From contig JAJRZV010000033.1 of assembly GCA_024275095.1 (NCBI GenBank), positions 1 through 32,440 of the forward strand: a stretch of DNA of 32,440 bases, read 5' to 3'. Below, piece after piece: positions 9,472 through 19,881 of the stretch. Under the pieces are notes generated by a model that saw only the letters and a list, made by a program, of their open reading frames with translations, was not told the DNA's origin and searched no databases. A program made the position numbers and the translations under genes. Source of the DNA: a bacterium. Its GTDB lineage: Bacteria; JAJRZV01. Each line of letters opens with the position of its first letter. Positions within the stretch are counted from its first letter, which is position 1.

Positions 9472-10635
9472 ATGAAAGGACCGAGCAGGTATTTCGTTAC
9501 GGCTGGTGTCGGGCTTTTGCTGCTTTTAGCAGGTTGCAGTAACAGCGGACATACTACAGCCGGGGAAGGCAAACCTGATGGTACAGGCGTAAGTGGCGAT
9601 TTTTCCACTGAACTTATAGCATCCAAGGGCTCTTTTCCCGCCGTGGCGGTGGATGGCGACGGCAATCCACACGTGTGTTTCTATGACTACACAAGCGGAT
9701 ACGTTATGTACGCCTCACGCACCACCGCTGGCTGGAAACTTACCCAGATAGAACGGGTGGCTGACGATGATGGTTCCATAGGTGACGGCGGCAGGTGCTT
9801 TATCGCCGTAGATTCTTCGGGTGATCCCTACCTGTGTTATTACAGCTTCAGAGACTCGCAGTTTAAACATGCCGCATTGTCCGGATCGACATGGACAATC
9901 AACACCATTGCTTTACCTGTGGATCCCGATAGCTCATCCGGACAGCCCTATACTCCTTCTTATAATTGTTCCATTGCCGTAGACGCGGCAGGTAACGCAC
10001 ACCTGGCAGTTGGCATGTGGGGAACCATGGGTGCGGCGCTGGGTTACTGGAAAACCGGGATGGCGGAAGCCGTGGTTGTGGACTCCTTGTATGGAAACAC
10101 CGGACGGCACAACGCAATTGCCGTCGATGGTGACGGCAATCCCCACATCGTTTATGAAAATGGCCAGAGTCCGAACTTGCATTATGCCTTCTGGAACGGC
10201 AGCAGCTTTGATATCCAGACGATAGGGCCCATGTCTCTCGTTTACTGGGAAACCCGCCTTTCGGCCCTCTACATGGACAGCAACAATCTTCCCCACGCTT
10301 TTTATTACAACGATAAGTTCGTTCATGCATATTCGGACGGCACCACGTGGATCACGGAAAATATCCCTTACTCCTCTTCTTATCCTTCACTTTCCATGGC
10401 TGGCGATCCCACGGATCAGCCCCACGTGGCATTTGTAGCGGCTGACACCGGCAGCCTCACCTGGCTCATACACGGCCAGCGAACTTCCAGCGGATGGGTT
10501 TTCGACAATGTTGAGGATGATGCTTCCGATACGGATGCCTGCTCCATTGCCGTGGACGCGGCAGGAGGAGTTCATATCGTGTATGCCCGGCAGGAATCCA
10601 GCGACACATCCGTCAAGTATGCATATCGTCAGTGA
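9472..10635 (+). CDS. Lipoprotein with about seven beta-propeller-like repeats
   Basis: Start ATG 9472 preceded by GGAGG; lipobox LLLLAGCSN; repeated unit xxIAVDxxGNPHxxYxx...LxYAxx. Confidence 0.85.
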   Translation: MKGPSRYFVTAGVGLLLLLAGCSNSGHTTAGEGKPDGTGVSGDFSTELIASKGSFPAVAVDGDGNPHVCFYDYTSGYVMYASRTTAGWKLTQIERVADDDGSIGDGGRCFIAVDSSGDPYLCYYSFRDSQFKHAALSGSTWTINTIALPVDPDSSSGQPYTPSYNCSIAVDAAGNAHLAVGMWGTMGAALGYWKTGMAEAVVVDSLYGNTGRHNAIAVDGDGNPHIVYENGQSPNLHYAFWNGSSFDIQTIGPMSLVYWETRLSALYMDSNNLPHAFYYNDKFVHAYSDGTTWITENIPYSSSYPSLSMAGDPTDQPHVAFVAADTGSLTWLIHGQRTSSGWVFDNVEDDASDTDACSIAVDAAGGVHIVYARQESSDTSVKYAYRQ

Positions 10636-10732
10636 AGCGGCAGGCCTGCCCGTGGACTGGATACCCCATGGGATTGTATAACCCGTTGCAGGACATTACC
10701 TCTATGAGCTTTTGCGGTATCCAGGCGAGTTT

Positions 10733-12632
10733 TCAGGACTTTGCCACGCGTAAACCGTTGGCCACTGCCAGAAGTTCCGAAACTTCGTGAAAGAACACTG
10801 CCATGGCGACACTCATGATCCCCGCAAGAGCTGAAGGGATGAGCACGGCCAGAACCAGCAGGGAAAAAACGATGTTCTGAGCGCTTATTCTGCGGGCTTT
10901 TTTGCCCAGGCTTATGGCAAACGAAACCTTACCGATATCGTCGCCCATGAGTGCAACATCAGCAGCCTCGATGGCGGCATCTGTACCTGCAGTTCCCATG
11001 GCAATGCCTACGGTAGCATGTGCCAGGGCAGGAGCATCGTTGATGCCGTCACCGACCATGGCGACTGCACCGTACTTTTTTCCCAGTTCTTTTACCGCCT
11101 TCACTTTGTCTTCCGGCTTGAGATTGGCTCTCACGTCATCCAGTCCCAATTCTGTCGCAATCGCCCGGGCGGTTATTTCGTTATCTCCTGTGAGCATGAT
11201 TGCCCTGACACCCATCCGGTAGCTCGTTGATAATTTCTTTTGCCTGCGGACGAATTTCATCCCTGATAGCAACGATGCCCTCAATGCCTGCTTCTGTTCC
11301 GATAAGCACAACCGTCTTGCCCTGATTTCTTAAGGTTTCAAGCTGTGGAGTGACCCGGCTGTCAAGTTCTGATTTCCTGAACAGTTCCTCCTTTCCTGCG
11401 TAAATGATTTTGCCCTGGACCTTTGCTTTGGCTCCGTAGCCTGCAATAGCGGCGAAATTTGTCACGTCTAAACTTTCGATCCCTCTCTCTTGTGCTTTTT
11501 TGATAATTGCTTTGGCCAGAGGATGTTCTGAGTACTTCTCTACACTGTAAGCCAGAGTAAGTAGTTCAATTTCATTTCCGTTTAAGGGGATAACGTCCGT
11601 TACCACAGGTATTCCTTTCGTGAGCGTTCCGGTTTTGTCCATTGCTACCACCCTGATCTTTCCCAGATTTTCCAGATGAGTTCCGCCCTTGATAAGGACC
11701 CCGTTCCGTCCCGCCCTTCCGATGCCTGCGGCAATGGCCACCGGGGTGGACATCACCAGAGCGCACGGGGCAGCTGCAACAAGAAGTACAACTGCCCTTG
11801 TGGCCCAGTGGGAGAGGGGTGCACCAGCCAGGAAGGGTACAATTACAAGTAATAAGGAACTCAAAAGAACGAACGGGGAATATTTTTTTCCAAACTTCTC
11901 GATAAACAGCTGTTCCCTGCCTTTTTGTTCCTGTGCCTCTTCGACAAGGTGGATCATTTTTGCAAGGGTGTTGTTGTCAAAGGTGGCGGTCGCTCGAATT
12001 TTCAATACGCCGTCCTGGTTGATTGTTGCAGAGAAAACCTTCATGCCTTCTTTCTTTTCCACGGGTATGGACTCGCCGGTTACCGATGCCTCATTAATGC
12101 TGGAGCGACCTTCAATGATGATGCCGTCCGTCGCGATGGATTCGCCCGGCCTCACAACGAAAACATCCCCCTCCTTCAGTTGTTCCGCGGGGACGGTGAC
12201 CTCTTCGCCGTTTTTCAGAACCCTTGCTTCCTTGGGAGCAAGGTCGAGAAGTTTTCTTATCGAGGCTCTCGTTCTCGCGTAAATGTACTCTTCCAGTCCT
12301 TCTGCCGTACCATAAAGAAACACTAAGAACGCCGCTTCATCCCACATGCCGAGAATAGCTGAACTCACGGTAGCGGCTATCATGAGAATTTCTATGCCGA
12401 TTTCTTTCTCTTCAACAAGCTCTTCAATGCCTTCGCGAGCCCAGTGATAACCGCCCAGCAGGATTGCCGCGACGTAAAGGATAATTCCGGGAAGTTGGGA
12501 GATAATACCCACCCGTGTAAGACCGAAAGTTGTACTGGTCAGTAACCCGGCGATCAGCGCGTTTCTCATTGGAGGATGTGCATACCATTTGCCTTCAAAA
12601 ATTTCTTTTCTTTCGTCCGTGTCCATTTTCAT
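10733..12632 (-). pseudogene. P1B-type heavy-metal-translocating ATPase, interrupted by a frameshift
   Basis: N-terminal ORF 12632..11181 has VTGESIPVEKKEG, AAPCALVMSTP, MDKTGTLTKG, SEHPLAKAI; the C-terminal part in 11311..10733 has MGVRAIMLTGDNE, MVGDGINDAPALA, FHEVSELLAVANGLRV. Frames switch near 11214-11222. Confidence 0.85.
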
Positions 12633-12719
12633 TTCCTCAAAAAATTAATAGCACGGATTTACAAATTGATTTCCGCGTGTGTTGCAGGGTATATGTCTAA
12701 ATTGAATTTGTCCTGAATT

Positions 12720-13202
12720 TTACGCATCCACGTGTACAATCCAGAAGGCGTTTGTTCTTCCGCTGGTCTGAAGCAAAAGTTCATATTTCCCAGGTGAAAG
12801 ATTCCGGGGAATCCGGAACTCCACACTTCTCAGTGTTTCGCCTTTCTGCAGATATCTTTGCATGAGCACAACCTGGTTGCCGGCATTTCGTGGGTTCCTG
12901 ATAACGACACGGATTTCAGCATCAGCTGGTGCGGGTTCGTTGAGGTTCATGCGTATTCTCTGGCCCCGCCGCGTGCGCAGTTCCTTTTTGGTGGCGTAGA
13001 TGCATCCTGTGTGGAAATCGATGATGAGTGCCACCACTCCCGGTACAACTCCTGCCAGCAACCACGCACAATCCATTACCAGTACTTCGGGGTCTATGAT
13101 GCCAGTGCGCCTGCCCAGCCTTTCGGGATAGAGGATGTAGCCACACTGGAGGTGAACGAAACATGCAAGCAGAACCAGAAATAAAAGCCACTTTGCCTTC
13201 AT
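12720..13202 (-). CDS. Small secreted/lipoprotein-like hypothetical protein
   Basis: MKAKWLLFLVLLACFVHLQCGYILYPERLGRRTGIIDPEVLVMDCAWLLAGVVPGVVALIIDFHTGCIY: signal with Cys and a YPER...D...PGVVA..IDF..G.IY pattern of a conserved hypothetical family. Confidence 0.75.
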   Translation of the reverse strand: MKAKWLLFLVLLACFVHLQCGYILYPERLGRRTGIIDPEVLVMDCAWLLAGVVPGVVALIIDFHTGCIYATKKELRTRRGQRIRMNLNEPAPADAEIRVVIRNPRNAGNQVVLMQRYLQKGETLRSVEFRIPRNLSPGKYELLLQTSGRTNAFWIVHVDA

Positions 13203-13251
13203 GCAGGACCTCCTCTTTCAGAAATCTGGAAGTTGAATATAGTCGTTTTTC

Positions 13252-13914
13252 TCAGCCATTTCTACACCGAACCACAAGTTTGCCGGCTTTACGGGTGAAA
13301 CACGCAGTGAAGATGTCGGAAGAGTCGGATCCTTGAGGGGTGTAAAAAGTGATTTCCCGGGGTTTGAATTTGTGCTTTGAAAAGGCTTCAAGCGCATCTG
13401 TGAGCCGCTGCGAAGGAAATACGATCCAGGCGACTCCCGCTGGCTTAAGTGCGTACCGGCATGCGAAGGTTACGTCGTTGATGTTGAGCAGTAGTTCGTG
13501 TTTTGCAGCAGTGCGCTCCAGAGAAGGGGATGGGCGCCCCTTGCCTGCAGGAATGTAAGGCGGGTTGCACACCACCGTATCGAACGTTCCCGGCGCGAAG
13601 AGCTCTTTTATTTTTCTTGCGTCGCCTTACCTGAATTCCACAAGTTCTTCCAGGTCGTTGAGCCGTGCGTTTGCACGCGATATTCTGACCAGCCGGGGAA
13701 ATATTTCAACACCTGTAACGCGGCACCTGTGCTGCAGAGCGAGGTAGAGAGCAATAAATCCCGTACCGCTTCCTATCTCAAGCACCCTGCTTCTTTCCCG
13801 GACCCTTACAGCCCGTGCCAGAAGAAGGGAATCCCTGCCGGGCTTGAATGGCAGCCCCGGCTCCTGAAGGAGCCGGACGTTGTCTATGGTAAAGTATCCG
13901 GCGATAGTCTTCAG
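13252..13914 (-). pseudogene. TrmN6/YfiC-like SAM-dependent adenine-N6 methyltransferase, interrupted by an in-frame TAA
   Basis: Manual translation gives ...TIDNVRLLQEPGLPFKPGRDSLLLARAVRVRERSRVLEIGSGTGFIALYLALQHRCRVTGVEIFPRLVRISRANARLNDLEELVEFR*GDARKIKELFAPGTFDTVVCNPPYIPAGKGRPSPSLERTAAKHE...; stop at 13627-13629; motif I and NPPY both present in one frame. No ATG/GTG/TTG start seen at the 5' end. Confidence 0.8.
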
Positions 13915-14375
13915 GCTTTTTCGATTTCTTTTTTCAGATTTTCGAGATACCCTCCCATGACCTTGGAGATGGCCTTTTCAACATACGGCCTGGCCATCTT
14001 TTTTGCAAAGCGCGGGATGGGCAGGTGAGCGACGGTTCTCACCTTGAGGGTGATTTGCGTACCCTTTCCTTTCTTCTTGAGACAGAACTCGCCTTCGACA
14101 TCGGTGTTGCCTTTTCCGGGCACGGAGCGCCAGGCCACGCGCTTGCCTTCTTCCAGTTCAAAGTCGGTTTCGTATTCCGCTGCAATTTCTATACCCATGG
14201 CCCCGGTGGGCTTGAATTTCCAGTGGTAGCGGTTTTCACCGGTTTTCTTGAAACTCTGAAGTTGAGGCACCATTTTCTTTACTTTGCTGAAATCTGCAAG
14301 CACCTTATATACATCCTTTGGGGACTTGTCCACTGTGGTTTTTTCTTCAAATTTCACTTCTACGTCTGCCGCCAT
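13911..14375 (-). CDS. SRPBCC (START/polyketide cyclase-like) family protein
   Basis: MAADVEVKFEEKTTVDKSPKDVYKVLADFSKVKKMVPQLQSFKKTGENRYHWKFKPTGAMGIEIAAEYE...; start at 14375 better than the track start 14456. Confidence 0.85.
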   Translation of the reverse strand: MAADVEVKFEEKTTVDKSPKDVYKVLADFSKVKKMVPQLQSFKKTGENRYHWKFKPTGAMGIEIAAEYETDFELEEGKRVAWRSVPGKGNTDVEGEFCLKKKGKGTQITLKVRTVAHLPIPRFAKKMARPYVEKAISKVMGGYLENLKKEIEKA

Positions 14376-14568
14376 GTCCGCCTCCTTTTTTGGCTGTAAT
14401 TTTAACTGACCGTGAAACAGGATAGAAGAAAAGATGATACAAAGAGTGTTCGGCACGTTGAAGTCGTTTCTCGGTTTTTAAGTAAACTCTATACCCGGGA
14501 ACCGGCAGACGTTGAAGCCTGGGGGACCTTTCAATATAATAAGTTCATTTCCTGTCAGGATAGAGTGA

Positions 14569-15513
14569 ATGGAGAAGGTTGAGAAAATCTGGTTTGATGG
14601 CGAATTCATTTCCTGGGATGATGCACAGGTCCACGTGCTCACACACACTCTTCACTACGGCCTCGGCGTGTTCGAGGGGATACGCTGTTACCGCTGCGAT
14701 TCCGGGCGAACGGCTGTGTTCCGCCTGCGTGAGCACGTAGAGCGACTCTTCAATTCAGCCAAAGTCGTGGATCTGAAAATTCCTTATTCGCTGGGAGAAA
14801 TAGAGGATGCCATACTGGAGACCATCAAGGTTAATGGACTGGAGGAAGGCTATATCCGTCCGCTGGTGTTTATCGGTGACGGAGCGATGGGGCTTTACGG
14901 TTATGAAAACCCTGTTCACACGGTTATCGCCGTGTGGCCCTGGGGTGCGTATCTTGGTGAGGAAGGCCTTGAAAAAGGCATCCGTGTAAAAATTTCTTCT
15001 TATACCCGCCACCATGTAAACACAGCCATGACAAAGGCGAAAGTCTGCGGCTACTATGTGAATTCCATTCTGGCCAAGAAGGAGGCCAAGGACCACGGCT
15101 ACGACGAAGCCCTTTTGCTGGATACGGAAGGTTATGTGGCAGAAGGTAGCGGAGAAAACATTTTTATTGTCCGGCACGGTGAGCTGAAAACGCCGCCTCT
15201 CACATCCATTCTGGAAGGCATTACCCGCGATACGGTTATACGCATCGCGCGACATCTCCAGATACCGGTGCGCGAGGAGCGATTCACGCGCGATGAACTG
15301 TACATGGCCGATGAGGCATTTCTCACCGGCACGGCTGCTGAAATTACACCCATAAGGGAGGTTGACGGTAAGGTCATTGGAGAAGGACGAAGGGGAGAGG
15401 TTACCGCTTTGATTCAGAGGGAGTTTTTCGATATCGTGAAGGGCCGCAAGCCTCTGTTCGAAGAGTGGCTCACCTACGTGGGGGAGGTCCGCTGTGAAAC
15501 AGGTAGTGGTTAA
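14569..15513 (+). CDS. ilvE: Branched-chain amino acid aminotransferase
   Basis: [110 protein letters not shown], class IV PLP aminotransferase. Confidence 0.96.
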   Translation: MEKVEKIWFDGEFISWDDAQVHVLTHTLHYGLGVFEGIRCYRCDSGRTAVFRLREHVERLFNSAKVVDLKIPYSLGEIEDAILETIKVNGLEEGYIRPLVFIGDGAMGLYGYENPVHTVIAVWPWGAYLGEEGLEKGIRVKISSYTRHHVNTAMTKAKVCGYYVNSILAKKEAKDHGYDEALLLDTEGYVAEGSGENIFIVRHGELKTPPLTSILEGITRDTVIRIARHLQIPVREERFTRDELYMADEAFLTGTAAEITPIREVDGKVIGEGRRGEVTALIQREFFDIVKGRKPLFEEWLTYVGEVRCETGSG

Positions 15514-17653
15514 GGGCGGATCTGTTACGGTAGAGGAGTACCCGCCTCCCCGTCCCGGTCCTGGAGAGGTGCTCGTACGCAACGCCTATTCGGTTATATC
15601 CACGGGAACAGAGCGAACAGCGGTAAAGGCTTCTTCCGGCAGTCCGGCTGTAAGAGCTCTTAAAAACCGGGAGCTGATCCAGAAGTTCATTACAAAGGTG
15701 CGTACCGAGGGAATAAAACCTGCTGTGCGCAAGGCCATGGAAAAACTCTCTCCCTCAGCTCCCCCTGTAACCCTGGGATACAGTTGCGCAGGAGAGGTGG
15801 TGGCTGTGGGAGATGATGTGATGGACATCACACCCGGTATGCGCGTGGCTGCTGCCGGAGTGGGTTACGCCTCGCATGCGGAATACGTACGTGTACCACG
15901 CAACCTGGTGGCGCGTGTTCCCGAAGGAGTGGATTTGAAGGAGGCAGCTTTCACCACAATCGGTGCCATTGCCATGCACGGGCTGAGGCGTGCAGGTGTG
16001 ACTCCCGGTGAGACAGTGGTTATTTACGGACTGGGTCTTCTCGGGCTGCTGGCACTGCAGATGGCGAAAGCCTGGGGCCTGAAAACAGTGGGTGTGGATA
16101 TTGCTGATGAGAAACTGAAAATTGCCGTGGAGCTCGGGTGTGACCTTGTGCTCAAGCCGGATGGTGACATGGAGCAGCGCGTGAAAGCCTTTACAGGCGG
16201 TTTCGGTGCGGATGCATCAGTGGTATATGCTTCCACCACTTCCAATGAGCCGGTAAATCGTTCCATGGGCATGCTGCGGCACAAGGGCCGGGTTGTCGTG
16301 GTGGGTGATGTGGGACTGGCCCTTTCCAGGGCTCTCATGTATCCACAGGAAATTGACGTGTTTATCGCCACATCGTACGGCCCTGGCCGTTACGATCCGC
16401 TTTACGAGGAGGGCGGCATCGATTATCCCATCGGTTACGTGCGCTGGACGGAAAACCGCAACATGGAGCATTTCCTGTATATGCTGAGCGCAGGCCAGGT
16501 AAAGGTGGAGCCCCTCATAACGGGTGTGTATCCGGTGGATGATGCGCCTCGTGCCTTTGAAGAGGTGAAGTCAGGTAGACACATCGGTGTGCTTTTCCAG
16601 TACACCCCACCGGAGGAGGTATCCCTGCCTGTGATGACGCGTTCGCAGCAGGTACCGAAAAATGGCAGGATTACATTAGCCTTTGTTGGCCCCGGTGCTT
16701 TTGCAAAGGCTGTTCACCTTCCCAACTTGAAAAAGATGGGAAGGGAGTTTTACCTGAAGTATCTGGTGGGCCGTAATCCTGTAAAGACGGCAGAGGTTGC
16801 AGATAAGTTCGGCTTTGAAAAAGCATGTACGGACCTCCAACCAGTGCTGGAAGACGATTCGGTTGATCTGGTGATCCTGTCCACACCCCATTCCCAGCAT
16901 GCAGAACAGGTGGTAAAGTCACTCATGGCAGGCAAGGCTGTATTTGTGGAAAAGCCCCTGTGCGTCACGTTCGAGGAACTGGAAGAAATTCGGAATGTTC
17001 TTGCAGAAACCGGCGGACGCATCGCTGTAGGATTCAACCGCCGGTATTCTCCCTTTGCCCGTTCGCTGAAGCAGCTTATGGAACACACAGGAGAGCCCGG
17101 GCACGTGCTTTACCGCGTAAATGCCGGGTATCTTCCCCCTGACCACTGGGTTCATAAAAAAGAAGAAGGCGGGCGCCTCATAGGTGAGGGCTGCCATTTC
17201 ATCAATTTCTTCATTTTTCTTACGGGATCCGAGCCGCTGAAGATAAACGCACAGGCTATCCCACCTGATGGTGCGCGGTACGTGGAACCTGATTCCTTTA
17301 CTGTGTCAATGCTTATGAAGGATGGAAGTCAGTGCACTCTTGTGTACACAGCAAGGGGACACACGACCCTTGCCAAGGAATACGTAGAAGTTCACACGGG
17401 CGGTGTCTCTGCTGTGATGGACAATTTCGTGGCACTTAAGGTTTACGGGAGTCAGAAAGACCTTCCTTCCGGGGTGTCCAGCATGCGCCTCAGTGAGCAG
17501 AACAAGGGTCTTGTAGAAGAGTTGCAGGAACTGGTGCGTTTCCTGCGGGGTGAGGAAAACACACTGATTTCGAATGAAGAATGCATTGTTTCCACAGAAG
17601 CAACCCTCATTGCTCACAGACGGCTGAGAGGTAACGAAGAAGAAAAAGGGTAA
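15494..17653 (+). CDS. Two-domain oxidoreductase: MDR-type dehydrogenase fused to Gfo/Idh/MocA oxidoreductase
   Basis: N-terminal MDR ([45 protein letters not shown]) and C-terminal Gfo/Idh/MocA ([48 protein letters not shown]); GTG start overlapping ilvE by 20 nt. Confidence 0.92.
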   Translation: MKQVVVKGGSVTVEEYPPPRPGPGEVLVRNAYSVISTGTERTAVKASSGSPAVRALKNRELIQKFITKVRTEGIKPAVRKAMEKLSPSAPPVTLGYSCAGEVVAVGDDVMDITPGMRVAAAGVGYASHAEYVRVPRNLVARVPEGVDLKEAAFTTIGAIAMHGLRRAGVTPGETVVIYGLGLLGLLALQMAKAWGLKTVGVDIADEKLKIAVELGCDLVLKPDGDMEQRVKAFTGGFGADASVVYASTTSNEPVNRSMGMLRHKGRVVVVGDVGLALSRALMYPQEIDVFIATSYGPGRYDPLYEEGGIDYPIGYVRWTENRNMEHFLYMLSAGQVKVEPLITGVYPVDDAPRAFEEVKSGRHIGVLFQYTPPEEVSLPVMTRSQQVPKNGRITLAFVGPGAFAKAVHLPNLKKMGREFYLKYLVGRNPVKTAEVADKFGFEKACTDLQPVLEDDSVDLVILSTPHSQHAEQVVKSLMAGKAVFVEKPLCVTFEELEEIRNVLAETGGRIAVGFNRRYSPFARSLKQLMEHTGEPGHVLYRVNAGYLPPDHWVHKKEEGGRLIGEGCHFINFFIFLTGSEPLKINAQAIPPDGARYVEPDSFTVSMLMKDGSQCTLVYTARGHTTLAKEYVEVHTGGVSAVMDNFVALKVYGSQKDLPSGVSSMRLSEQNKGLVEELQELVRFLRGEENTLISNEECIVSTEATLIAHRRLRGNEEEKG

Positions 17654-17656
17654 AAT

Positions 17657-18694
17657 TTAAATTTTCAAAGGTATTCTGGGCAATCCCTCCTCTTCAGGCA
17701 GAGCAAACATGAGATTCATATTCTGCACGGCCTGACCTGCTGCACCCTTGCCCAGGTTGTCTATCGCTACGGATATACAGACAAGGGTTTCTTCCTGATG
17801 TGTGTATAGCTGGAGTACTGCATTGTTGGTGCCCCGTACCATGGATGTTTCCGGTCGTTTCCCCGGCGGAAGAAGTTTCACAAACGGTTCTGCACAGTAA
17901 AAGTCAGCATAGAGGGAGCGCAGGTCTTCCGCTGAAATATCTTTTTCGAGGCGTGCGTACACCATTCCCAGAATGCCCCGCGAGGCTGGCATAACCTGAG
18001 GCGCAAAAAACACCCGGAGTGAGTGACCCAGTAGACGTTCTCCCTGGTGTTCCATTTCTGGCTCGTGGCGATGTGAAAACACGCTGTAGGGCCAGGAGTT
18101 TTCCTGAAGTTCGGCGAAAAGATACGTTTCTTCGGTCTTTTTGCCGGCTCCGGATATGCCTGATTTGGCGTCGTAGATGAAAGAAGTGCACAATCCTTCT
18201 CTGACCAGTGGTGCGCATGCAAGCAAAAATGCAGTGGGATAGCATCCCGGATTGGCTACGATGGAGGCATTGCGGATGGTATCACGATTAAGCTCCGGTA
18301 GACCGTAAGCCGCTTCCTGACATTTTTCAGGGACGGGATGCTCCTTTCCGTAAACGCGCTGGTAAAGTGCGGAGTCGTGGAATCGAAAATCTGCAGAAAG
18401 GTCGATCACTTTTATATCTGAATTGCGTGCGAGCACAGACGCAATGAACGGAGCTGAGGATCCGTGCGGGAGACAGGAGAAAAGCACGTCGGCATTTTCG
18501 ACAACGGAGGAGTCGGAAGCTTCCAGAACGAGATCCAGGTGGTCTGGCACGGCGATTCCTGCTTCGTTTAAGCGTTTTCCCGCCTGGGAAGAAGATATGC
18601 AGCTTTCCACGTGTACGTGTGGGTGCTGTGAGAGATAACGCAGCAGTTCCTGACCGGTATAACCGGTCACACCCGCAATGACGGTTTTGATCAT
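17657..18694 (-). CDS. argC: N-acetyl-gamma-glutamyl-phosphate reductase
   Basis: MIKTVIAGVTGYTGQELLRYLSQHP, VIDLSADFRF, YGLPELNRDTIRNASIVANPGCYPTA, SGISGAGKK. Confidence 0.96.
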   Translation of the reverse strand: MIKTVIAGVTGYTGQELLRYLSQHPHVHVESCISSSQAGKRLNEAGIAVPDHLDLVLEASDSSVVENADVLFSCLPHGSSAPFIASVLARNSDIKVIDLSADFRFHDSALYQRVYGKEHPVPEKCQEAAYGLPELNRDTIRNASIVANPGCYPTAFLLACAPLVREGLCTSFIYDAKSGISGAGKKTEETYLFAELQENSWPYSVFSHRHEPEMEHQGERLLGHSLRVFFAPQVMPASRGILGMVYARLEKDISAEDLRSLYADFYCAEPFVKLLPPGKRPETSMVRGTNNAVLQLYTHQEETLVCISVAIDNLGKGAAGQAVQNMNLMFALPEEEGLPRIPLKI

Positions 18695-18701
18695 GGATAT
18701 A

Positions 18702-19112
18702 TCAGCGCTTGTGGTACTGGTATTGTTTTCTGCGACCCGGCTGGCCGTACTTTTTGCGTTCTTTTTCGCGTGGGTCTCTTGTGAGAAGCCCGGCCTGGCT
18801 GAGTGCGGATTTCAGCGTGGGGTCATATTCCAGTAGCGCGCGGGCGATTCCCAGTTTTACAGCATCGGCATGAGCTGATTTGCCTCCGCCGGTGACCTTT
18901 GCAATGACATCGAATTTACCAAGAGTTCCGGTTGCTTCAAAGGGGCGCTGAAGCAGAAGCACATGGCGTTTGGAGGGAAAATATTTATCTGCAGTAACGC
19001 CGTTCACTGTGATTTTTCCTGTTCCTGGTTGAACCACCCATACTCGCGCAGATGATGTTTTTCTCCGTCCGGTTCCGTAGAAAGCTCTTTCTGCTCTGCT
19101 GAGTAAGCCCAT
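18702..19112 (-). CDS. rpsI: 30S ribosomal protein S9
   Basis: FYGTGRRKTSSARVWVVQPGTGKITVNG...HADAVKLGIARALLEYDP...GLLTRDPREKERKKYGQPGRRKQYQYHKR. Confidence 0.98.
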   Translation of the reverse strand: MGLLSRAERAFYGTGRRKTSSARVWVVQPGTGKITVNGVTADKYFPSKRHVLLLQRPFEATGTLGKFDVIAKVTGGGKSAHADAVKLGIARALLEYDPTLKSALSQAGLLTRDPREKERKKYGQPGRRKQYQYHKR

Positions 19113-19121
19113 TTTTACTCC

Positions 19122-19562
19122 TTAGACATTGAGAACTTCGGGTTTTTGTGCCTGATGAGGATGCTCAGGCCCTGCATATATTTTGAGTCGTTTCAACATG
19201 CGCTTCCTCAGCCTGTTTTTGGGTAGCATTCCTGAAACTGCATGACGGATGAGTTCTTCCGGCTTTGTCTTGAGGAGTTCTCCCGCTGTTTTTACTTTCA
19301 TTCCACCAATATAACCTGAATAGCGATAATATTTCTTCTGTAAAAGCTTTTTCCCGGTCAGTTTTACTTTTCTTGCATTGGTGACGATTACAAAGTCGCC
19401 CGTAAGCAGGTGCGGTGCATAAGTGGGTTTGTGTTTCCCCATGAGTACCAGAGCAATGCGTGAAGCAAGACGTCCCAGGGTTTTCCCCTCTGCATCTACA
19501 ACGAACCAGCGTGGGACAAGATTCTCTTTTTTCGGCGTATATGTGCGCGCAAGGTTTTTCAT
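19122..19562 (-). CDS. rplM: 50S ribosomal protein L13
   Basis: [89 protein letters not shown]; start at 19562 rather than the track's 19652. Confidence 0.97.
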   Translation of the reverse strand: MKNLARTYTPKKENLVPRWFVVDAEGKTLGRLASRIALVLMGKHKPTYAPHLLTGDFVIVTNARKVKLTGKKLLQKKYYRYSGYIGGMKVKTAGELLKTKPEELIRHAVSGMLPKNRLRKRMLKRLKIYAGPEHPHQAQKPEVLNV

Positions 19563-19611
19563 CGTCGAGGCATTTTGACTGAAAAAAGGGGGATTTGTCA
19601 AGGAAGAGACT

Positions 19612-19809
19612 TTACTCTTTTTCCACTTTAAATGTGTTTTCTCCCGGGACAAACAAAATAATATATTTTTGACCGTCTGTTCCCCGGAAAGATGTGCGCA
19701 GGTCGGTGTTGGTTTTCGCTTCTTGGAGCAAAAATTTCAGGTATTCTATATCCTTCTCTCGAAGTTTCTTCAGCTCTTCGATACCCTGCTGGTCACCCGT
19801 GAGTTTCAC
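19612..19809 (-). CDS. Small hypothetical protein (65 aa)
   Basis: [65 protein letters not shown]; plausible composition between two co-directional genes. Confidence 0.5.
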   Translation of the reverse strand: MKLTGDQQGIEELKKLREKDIEYLKFLLQEAKTNTDLRTSFRGTDGQKYIILFVPGENTFKVEKE

Positions 19810-19881
19810 AGCCGCCTCCCTCGACTTTATGTGATTTTACACGAAAGAGAGTGAAAGGCCATACATAATTTAAAAGCGTTC

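Noticed and set aside
10639-10650. GGCAGGCCTGCC palindrome between convergent genes as a terminator
   Set aside because: No loop and no downstream T-run; not a convincing intrinsic terminator.
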